Shown: piece by piece, positions 7,263 through 11,948 of the stretch
How the letters are laid out: the number at the start of each line of letters is the position of its first letter
Position numbering within the stretch: the stretch's first letter is position 1
The notes under the pieces: model-generated
The model's database searches: none
The model's input: only the letters and a program-made list of their open reading frames with translations
What the model was told of the DNA's origin: nothing
DNA from: Pseudomonadota bacterium
Lineage (GTDB): Bacteria; Pseudomonadota; Alphaproteobacteria; Sphingomonadales; Sphingomonadaceae
Assembly: GCA_023400405.1 (NCBI GenBank)
Contig: JAEXFD010000042.1
Span: 1-11,948, forward strand
Direction of reading: 5' to 3'
DNA: 11,948 nt
Made by a program: the position numbers and the translations under genes

Positions 7263-7635
7263 GATCCACCATGCGCTCGGCGATCCAGCGATAGCCGTGC
7301 GTCCTGTCCAGGGTGACGAAGTAGGGCACGCCCCAGGCGGCATGCAGCGCCGGAGTGTCGAGCCGGGCCTGCTCCTCGGCGTCACAGGCGATGCGCACCA
7401 GCCCCTGGCAAACCTCGCGGAACGCCGCCTTGTGCTGCTTGTACCAGACGCCCTGGATGGCCCGGTAATCCTCGGCGAAGGTGCTGCCCTCGCGGGTACT
7501 GGAAATGAAGAAGAACGGCTGACGGCCTTCGATCAGATGCTCGATGCCGTCCAGCCACTGGCTTATCTGCGCCGCGTCGACATGGTCATGGAAGACCGCC
7601 TCGACCACCGTCGTTTGCGTGAGGAGCAAACCCAT
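7246..7635 (-). CDS. Unrecognised 129-residue protein, first gene of the siderophore-uptake operon
   Basis: A soluble-looking protein of 129 residues with no signal peptide or membrane helix. I do not recognise a family. Strands and helices appear to alternate: strand TTVVEAVFHD, helix AQISQWLDGIEHLIE, strand PFFFISST, an amphipathic helix with YRAIQGVWYKQHKAAFREVC, strand GLVRIACD, a short strand VPYFVTL, and a final helix YRWIAERM. That order loosely recalls STAS/SpoIIAA-like alpha/beta domains, but this is only a shape-based guess. One cysteine pair (C-G-L-V-R-I-A-C) and several W, Y and H residues are notable. The ATG at 7635 has a weak ribosome-binding site (GGGAA about 10 bases upstream). 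Its end overlaps the RhtX-like permease start by 17 bases, so it belongs to the same transcript and probably serves siderophore uptake, iron release or its sensing. Confidence 0.75.
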   Translation of the reverse strand: MGLLLTQTTVVEAVFHDHVDAAQISQWLDGIEHLIEGRQPFFFISSTREGSTFAEDYRAIQGVWYKQHKAAFREVCQGLVRIACDAEEQARLDTPALHAAWGVPYFVTLDRTHGYRWIAERMVDHAASV

Positions 7636-7664
7636 CGCTGTGTGATTCCCATGATCGTTGGTAA

Positions 7665-7683
7665 CGCAATCAAGACGATTGCG
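7665..7683. promoter_or_regulatory. Inverted repeat CGCAATC-N5-GATTGCG, candidate operator
   Basis: Perfect 7-base arms at 7665-7671 and 7677-7683 flank a 5-base spacer (AAGAC). It lies 30 bases upstream of the 129-residue gene and 12 bases from the Fur-like site, in the shared regulatory region of the operon and the AraC gene. It could be a binding site for the divergent AraC-type regulator or part of the operon leader. The role is inferred from position only. Confidence 0.4.
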
Positions 7684-7694
7684 ACCTCATTGCA

Positions 7695-7713
7695 CATGAG
7701 AATAATTCTGAAC
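7695..7713. promoter_or_regulatory. Fur-box-like site
   Basis: The 19-base stretch CATGAGAATAATTCTGAAC is centred on the perfect palindrome AGAAT-A-ATTCT (7699-7709). By my count it agrees with the consensus GATAATGATAATCATTATC at 11 of 19 positions, and it is closer still to the common variant that contains ATGAGAATAATTCTCAT. It lies in an AT-rich intergenic segment midway between the divergent operon and the AraC regulator (about 60-70 bases from each start), as expected for iron-repressed control of both. Confidence 0.6.
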
Positions 7714-7781
7714 AATGTTGCGCGCTTAGGGGAAAAGAAGGAAAAATTAGCCGCAACGAAACTTCCATCGGTCAAGCCAGC

Positions 7782-8735
7782 ATGACGGTCTTCACCTGCG
7801 GTCAGCTCAGCGATGTCGCCCACACCTTGGGCGGCAACCTGCATTTCCAGCGCGAGCTACCGGGCGAACAGCCAGTGCTCGACGGCGAACAACAAGTGCA
7901 AGTGCTGAGCGAAGGCCTGGTGCTGTACTTCAGCCATAGCCGCGATCTGGTCGACGCCAGCAGCGACAACCGCCTGGCGCCGGGCATCACTGCCGCCTTC
8001 CTGCTGCAAGGCGAAGCCGAAGTCAGCCTGCCGCGCCAGCGCCTGCACTTCGATGCCCGCCCTGGCGGTCAGCGCGCCATGCTGGTCAACCTGACCGATA
8101 GCGACCAGTTCCAGCGCCACTGGCGCAGCGGCCGCGAAGAAACCAAGGTATGCCTGAGCATCACCCCGGACTGGCTGCAGCAGTTCGCCCTCGACAGCCA
8201 GCTGCGCAGCGACGCCCTGATGCGCTTCAGCCGCAGCCACTGGCACAACCTGCCCTGGCAACCCTCGGTGGACATCCTCCAACGTGCCCACCAGTTGCTC
8301 GAACGTGACGCGAGCCTGCCGCCGTTGATGCAACGCCTGCAACGCGAGAGCTTCGCCCTGGATCTGGCCTGCGACATCCTGCGCGGCATCGATGCGCCGC
8401 CGGAGAAACGCCTCGGCAGCCATCTCGAACGCTGCCTGGCGCGCCTCAAGGAATGGCTCGACAGCAGCGAGGCAGATGCCCTGAGCATCACCGACATGGC
8501 GCGCCAGCTCGGCACCAACCCGGTCGACCTGCAGAATGCCTTTCGCAGCCGCAACGGCACCACCATCGCCGCCTACCTGCGCCGCCAGCGCCTGGCCCGC
8601 GCTTATCAGGCCATGCGCCAGCAGGGCCTGTCAGTGGAGGATGCCGCCAATCTGGCCGGCTACGAGCACCTCAGCAGCTTCAGCGCCGCCTTCAAGCGCG
8701 AGTATGGTTTTCCGCCGTCGCAAGCCCGACGCTGA
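7782..8735 (+). CDS. AraC-family regulator, PchR/RhrA-like
   Basis: A 317-residue AraC/XylS regulator. The first 200 residues form a ligand-sensing domain of unclear fold. The last 100 carry the two helix-turn-helix units: ITDMARQLGTNPVDLQNAFR, then a connecting helix with YLRRQRLARAYQAM, then the second unit SVEDAANLAGYEHLSSFSAA leading to the family signature FKREYGFPPSQARR at the C-terminus. It is divergent from the operon encoding the 129-residue protein, the RhtX-like permease and the IutA-like receptor. That layout resembles rhrA for rhizobactin 1021 and pchR for pyochelin, where the regulator activates uptake genes when the ferric siderophore is present. A Fur-like box in the common upstream region suggests iron repression too. 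No strong ribosome-binding site precedes the ATG at 7782. Family is certain; the inducer is inferred. Confidence 0.9.
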   Translation: MTVFTCGQLSDVAHTLGGNLHFQRELPGEQPVLDGEQQVQVLSEGLVLYFSHSRDLVDASSDNRLAPGITAAFLLQGEAEVSLPRQRLHFDARPGGQRAMLVNLTDSDQFQRHWRSGREETKVCLSITPDWLQQFALDSQLRSDALMRFSRSHWHNLPWQPSVDILQRAHQLLERDASLPPLMQRLQRESFALDLACDILRGIDAPPEKRLGSHLERCLARLKEWLDSSEADALSITDMARQLGTNPVDLQNAFRSRNGTTIAAYLRRQRLARAYQAMRQQGLSVEDAANLAGYEHLSSFSAAFKREYGFPPSQARR

Positions 8736-8862
8736 GCGAAGTGGATCAATCCGAATCTGCACAATTGGATCTATGTGACTGGGCCACCTCTGCGTAGATT
8801 CACCGCTACCGGGGCAGGCCGTCACGCCATCGCGCCCCTCAACGCGGATACGGATGATCACC

Positions 8863-9342
8863 ATGAGCCAGCGCCTCGACTACTTCGCCCTCTCCCCCAA
8901 GGCTTCCGGCAAATACGCCGAGTTCTCCATGCTGCTGACCCGCAGCCCGTTCCTCGCGCCGCTGGCCCACCTGGTTATGCTGCGCGCCTCGCAGATCAAC
9001 GGCTGCGCCTTCTGCGTCGACATGCACGTGAAGGAAGCGAAGATCCATGGCGACCGCGAACTGCGCATGCACCATGTCGCCGTGTGGCGCGAATCGCCGC
9101 TGTTCTCCGCGCAGGAGCGCGCCGCGCTGGAGTGGACGGAAGCCCTGACCCAGCTGTCGCCGCACGGCGTGTCCGACGCCATCTACGCCAGCGTGCGCGA
9201 GCAGTTCTCCGAGCAGGAACTGTCGGAGCTGACTTTCCTGGTGGTCGCCATCAACGGCTGGAACCGCCTCAACGTGGCCTTCCGCACCGTGCCCGGCTCC
9301 GCCGACAAGCAGTTCGGTCTGGACAAGGCCGGCCTGGCCTGA
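8863..9342 (+). CDS. AhpD-like / carboxymuconolactone decarboxylase-family protein
   Basis: A 159-residue protein of the AhpD/carboxymuconolactone-decarboxylase superfamily, small all-helical proteins that often act as thiol-dependent peroxidase partners. The redox signature is complete: C48-A-F-C51 followed by H55, preceded by the family-typical RASQINGC and followed by DMHVKEAKIHGD. The C-terminal part (TFLVVAINGWNRLNVAFRTVPG) also matches the family. I prefer the ATG at 8863, which gives the usual start MSQRLDYF and has GGATG about 9 bases upstream; an in-frame ATG at 8854 would add three residues. It lies 127 bases downstream of the AraC regulator on the same strand and has its own upstream space, so it need not belong to the siderophore system. 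Its substrate, possibly an organic hydroperoxide, is unknown. Confidence 0.85.
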   Translation: MSQRLDYFALSPKASGKYAEFSMLLTRSPFLAPLAHLVMLRASQINGCAFCVDMHVKEAKIHGDRELRMHHVAVWRESPLFSAQERAALEWTEALTQLSPHGVSDAIYASVREQFSEQELSELTFLVVAINGWNRLNVAFRTVPGSADKQFGLDKAGLA

Positions 9343-9355
9343 GGGTTATCCACAG

Positions 9356-9475
9356 GGGCGGTCACCAGTCGCGCGGCCGCCCTGCTTCTCCCTGAGCGGC
9401 CCGCTGCACAGCACGGGCAAAACCGGCATGATGTGCCCCCGCGCCAGCACCGCGCTGGCGTGACGAATCCTCGTC
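9356..9475 (+). other. Leader region of the second receptor gene with several small hairpins
   Basis: The 178-base gap before the second receptor gene holds three perfect short inverted repeats. GGGCGG/CCGCCC lies at 9356-9361 and 9377-9382, CGCCAGC/GCTGGCG at 9442-9448 and 9454-9460 with a 5-base loop, and GACGA/TCGTC at 9462-9466 and 9471-9475 with a 4-base loop. The first could be a weak terminator for the AhpD-like gene, but it has no good T-run. The other two stand in tandem about 45 bases before the receptor start. No cobalamin-riboswitch box or Fur box was found. In GC-rich DNA such hairpins also occur by chance. Confidence 0.25.
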
Positions 9476-9520
9476 GGCCTCCATCAGACACACTCGCCGC
9501 CCGCTCAACGGAGCCCTTGC

Positions 9521-11680
9521 ATGCTGCCCCTGCCGTTTTCCCGTCCTCCTGCCCGCATCACACTGCTCGCCCTCGCCTGCCTGAGCGGCCACAGCGCCTT
9601 CGCCGATGAGCCCGTGCAACTCGATTCACTGCAGGTCACCGGCGAACAGGTAAGTGAAGTAGAGGCCGCGCGCGAGGAGCTCAAGCGCGTCCCTGGGGCC
9701 ACCAATGTGGTGGATATGGCCAAGGTCGAGCAGGGCCGCGTGGCCGGCGTCGCCGACGTACTGGCCTACCAGCCCGGCGTCTACGCACAGTCACCCGGCA
9801 ACGAAGGCGTGAAGATCAGCGTGCGTGGCTCGGGCATCAACCGTGGCCCCGGCTCACATGCTTCCGGCACCCATATCATGCTCGACGGCCTGCCACTGAC
9901 CGGCCCCGGCGGCACGCCCTACGAACTGCTGGAACCGCTGTGGATAAGTCGCGCCGAAGTATTACGCGGCGCCAACGGCTTCGACCGGGGTTCGCTGGCC
10001 CTGGGCGGCGCCATCGACTACATCACCCACACCGGCTACACCGCGCCCAAGCTGCAACTGCGCTATGAAGCAGGCAGCCGTGGCTACCAGAAGCGCAGCA
10101 TCGCCTCCGGCCAGGTGCTGGGCGATTTCGACTACTACTTCGCCCTCACCGACAGCGAAACCGACGGCTATCAGGATCATTCCTCAGGCAAGGGCAAAGG
10201 CGTCGCCGCCAACTTCGGCTACCGCCTCAACGAGAACCTGGAGACGCGCTTCTACCTGCGTTACCGCGAAACCGAGCACGAAGTACCGGGCCGCCTGACC
10301 AAGGCGCAGATCGAGCATAACCCACGTGCCGCTGCGGCCAACAACCTGCGTATCGACGCTTACCGCGATCAACCTGGCAGTACCTGGCTGGCCAACAAGA
10401 CCACCTGGCAGATCGACGACGACTCGACCCTGGTGGCGGGCCTGGCTTATCACCACTACCCGATGGATATCGTCGAGAACAGCTCGCCGAATGGAAACAC
10501 CTACCGCGTCCGCGTGGACTACAGCGACGTCAGTGGCACGCTGAACTACACCCACCGGCACACCCTGTTCGGCTTGGACAGCACCACCACCATCGGCTGG
10601 CGCACCACCACCACGCTGCCCAGCAGCAAGTCGAAGGAAAATGCCGCATTACCGATCACAGTGACACCTGTTGTCGGCGCTCGGGTGAACTACCCGGCCG
10701 GCACGCTGATGCGCGCCTACGAACACCTGGGTTCGGACACCGTGCTGCATATCGGCAACGAGCTGGAGCTAACGCCCGACCTGTGGCTGACCAGTGGCCT
10801 GGCGCTGATTCATACCCGCCGCGAAGTGCAGGTAACCTGGCCAGCCACCGACGACAAGCTCGACGAAAGCACCTGGGACTACGCACCGCGCATCGGCCTG
10901 CGCTACCAGCTCAACCCCGATGTGCAGCTATTCGGCAATATCAGCCGCTCGGTGGAACCGCCACATGCCTGGTCGATGATCTGGAGCTCGCCACTACGCT
11001 TCCCGGCCAGTAACCAGCCGTACGCGTCCCGCCAGCGCGCACCGATCTCCATGGACAACCAGACCGCCACCACCTTCGAAGTCGGCGGGCGCGGTGATTC
11101 CGCACTGGGCCAGTGGGAGCTCACCTACTACTACTCGCAGGTACGCCACGAGCTGCTCACCGTCGAGATCGAGAACAACGTCTTCGCCGAATCCAACGCC
11201 AGCCCCACCGTGCATCAGGGCATCGAAGCCGGCCTGACCAGCCCGCTGTGGCAAGGCGGCGCGGCCGGCGCCTTGAGCCTGCGCCAGGCTTACACCTTCA
11301 GTGATTTCCACTACCGCGATGACGACGAATTCGGCAGTAACCGCCTGCCCGGCTTACCGCGCCACTACTACCAAGCCGAGGTGCGCTACGACCACCCGAG
11401 CGGCTTCTACGCCGGCCTCAATACCCAGTACGCCTCCAAGGTCGCGGTGGACTATGCCAACAGCTACTACGCCGATGCCTACGCCACCTTCGGCGCCACC
11501 CTCGGCTATGCCTCGCCAAAGGACGACTGGCAGGCCTGGCTCGACCTGCGCAACCTGACCAACAAACGCTACGCCGCCACCGTGACGCCGGGCTATAACG
11601 ACAAGGGTGCGGACGCGGCGCGCTCCACACCTGGGGAAGGGTTTGGGGTGTATACGGGAATGTCTTGGAGTTGGTTGTAA
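9521..11680 (+). CDS. TonB-dependent receptor, FecA/PqqU (YncD)-like
   Basis: A 719-residue outer-membrane receptor. It has a signal peptide (residues 1-28, cleavage after SAFA), a TonB-box-like DSLQVTG (35-41), a plug (about 45-170) with ISVRGSGI, MLDGLPLTGPGG and ISRAEVLRGANGFDRGSLALGGAIDYI, then a beta-barrel. The order of features after the plug (TDGYQDHSSG, then GRLTKAQIEHNPRAA) matches the FecA/PqqU (YncD) branch, where YncD has HGYRDHSG and GGLTKAEWKANPQ. It lacks the N-terminal signalling domain that FecA uses to drive a sigma factor, so it should be a transport-only receptor. The C-terminus is SWSWL, with tryptophan rather than the usual terminal phenylalanine near the end. A GGAG site lies 7 bases before the ATG. 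No transporter, sigma or anti-sigma gene adjoins it, so its substrate remains open. Confidence 0.9.
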   Translation: MLPLPFSRPPARITLLALACLSGHSAFADEPVQLDSLQVTGEQVSEVEAAREELKRVPGATNVVDMAKVEQGRVAGVADVLAYQPGVYAQSPGNEGVKISVRGSGINRGPGSHASGTHIMLDGLPLTGPGGTPYELLEPLWISRAEVLRGANGFDRGSLALGGAIDYITHTGYTAPKLQLRYEAGSRGYQKRSIASGQVLGDFDYYFALTDSETDGYQDHSSGKGKGVAANFGYRLNENLETRFYLRYRETEHEVPGRLTKAQIEHNPRAAAANNLRIDAYRDQPGSTWLANKTTWQIDDDSTLVAGLAYHHYPMDIVENSSPNGNTYRVRVDYSDVSGTLNYTHRHTLFGLDSTTTIGWRTTTTLPSSKSKENAALPITVTPVVGARVNYPAGTLMRAYEHLGSDTVLHIGNELELTPDLWLTSGLALIHTRREVQVTWPATDDKLDESTWDYAPRIGLRYQLNPDVQLFGNISRSVEPPHAWSMIWSSPLRFPASNQPYASRQRAPISMDNQTATTFEVGGRGDSALGQWELTYYYSQVRHELLTVEIENNVFAESNASPTVHQGIEAGLTSPLWQGGAAGALSLRQAYTFSDFHYRDDDEFGSNRLPGLPRHYYQAEVRYDHPSGFYAGLNTQYASKVAVDYANSYYADAYATFGATLGYASPKDDWQAWLDLRNLTNKRYAATVTPGYNDKGADAARSTPGEGFGVYTGMSWSWL

Positions 11681-11750
11681 GCGGCTGAGACAAAGTCATC
11701 CGTTACACGACTGCTACTATCGAGTTAACCATCGTATAAGCAGGCCAAGG

Positions 11751-11948
11751 ATGACGGATAAAAACGATCAGGTATCAATCTCTCCACTGCCAGGGCAGTT
11801 GCCGCTATTCCCCGGTTCAGTAGATACGCCAAGTGTGCCGGCCGAACGAGAATTGCCGGAGAAGCAGTTCAGCAAATATGTCGTTTATGTAGACGAAAGC
11901 CGCGATCACGGGCTGGAAAGTATTGATCCCAATTACCCGGTTTTCGTT
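11751..11948 (+). CDS. DUF3800-like protein, N-terminal fragment
   Basis: The first 66 codons of a gene that runs off the right edge. After a proline-rich, probably disordered leader (residues 1-40) comes KYVVYVDESRDHGLESIDP, which matches the opening strand and acidic motif of DUF3800 proteins (normally YVDESGD), a family with a proposed nuclease-like RNase H fold often found near mobile or defence genes. Here arginine (R51) replaces the usual glycine. The leader contains Q16-L-P-L-F20, a match to the bacterial sliding-clamp-binding consensus QLxLF. Codon use is AT-richer than in the rest of the window (AAA, AAC, GTA, TCA, TCT, CTA), suggesting acquisition from elsewhere. AGG lies about 6 bases before the ATG; a possible -10 TACTAT is at 11715-11720 without a clear -35. 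Family assignment rests on this short piece. Confidence 0.6.
   Translation, partial: MTDKNDQVSISPLPGQLPLFPGSVDTPSVPAERELPEKQFSKYVVYVDESRDHGLESIDPNYPVFV

Noticed and set aside
7263..7385. An earlier start for the RhtX-like permease at 7385
   Set aside because: The extra 41 residues are rich in Arg, Pro and Ser, overlap most of the end of the 129-residue gene, and would lengthen the protein beyond the family norm.
7075..7785. A 236-codon open frame on the plus strand across the operon start
   Set aside because: It is antisense to the permease and the 129-residue gene and crosses the AT-rich regulatory region; no recognisable family.
9343..9520. A cobalamin riboswitch before the second TonB receptor
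   Set aside because: Considered because BtuB-like receptors often carry one, but no B12-box-like sequence or typical core was found, and the receptor is of FecA/PqqU type.

Overview
The window is high-GC DNA with Shine-Dalgarno-led genes. Its gene families (LysE/RhtB exporter, GlxA-type regulator, LysR-SDR pair, FptX-like siderophore permease, AraC/PchR-like regulator, several TonB-dependent receptors) point to a gammaproteobacterium, most likely Pseudomonas or a close relative. This assignment rests on recognising protein families, not on a marker gene. No rRNA, tRNA, CRISPR array or insertion sequence was seen, and no gene-free stretch exceeds 300 bases.

Left part (1-3300) holds two small metabolic or regulatory modules. 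A GlxA-type regulator that runs off the left edge is divergent from a LysE-family amino-acid exporter, and a 12-base direct repeat with 21-base periodicity lies between them. Next come a flavin reductase-like protein and a short-chain dehydrogenase/reductase (SDR), both on the minus strand, separated by a strong hairpin with a T-run. A LysR regulator is divergent from the SDR, and a palindrome of LysR-box type overlaps its likely -10 element.

Centre (3394-8735) begins with the remnant of an MHS-type MFS symporter. It keeps its N-terminal 95-100 residues and what looks like its C-terminal tail, joined in frame, so it appears to be an internal deletion. It ends 4 bases from a convergent iron-uptake operon on the minus strand: an unrecognised 129-residue protein, an RhtX/FptX-like MFS siderophore permease, and an IutA/ChtA/RhtA-like outer-membrane receptor. 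An AraC-family regulator is divergent from this operon. The shared intergenic region carries a Fur-box-like palindrome and a second inverted repeat. The set resembles the rhtX-rhtA-rhrA uptake and regulation genes for rhizobactin 1021, without biosynthesis genes, so capture of a citrate-hydroxamate siderophore made by other organisms is the best inference.

Right part (8736-11948) has a small AhpD/carboxymuconolactone-decarboxylase-like protein and a second TonB-dependent receptor of the FecA/PqqU (YncD) type with unknown substrate. It closes with the start of a compositionally different, AT-richer gene that looks like a DUF3800 protein. That gene carries an N-terminal pentapeptide matching the sliding-clamp-binding motif, and it may mark the edge of an accessory region.
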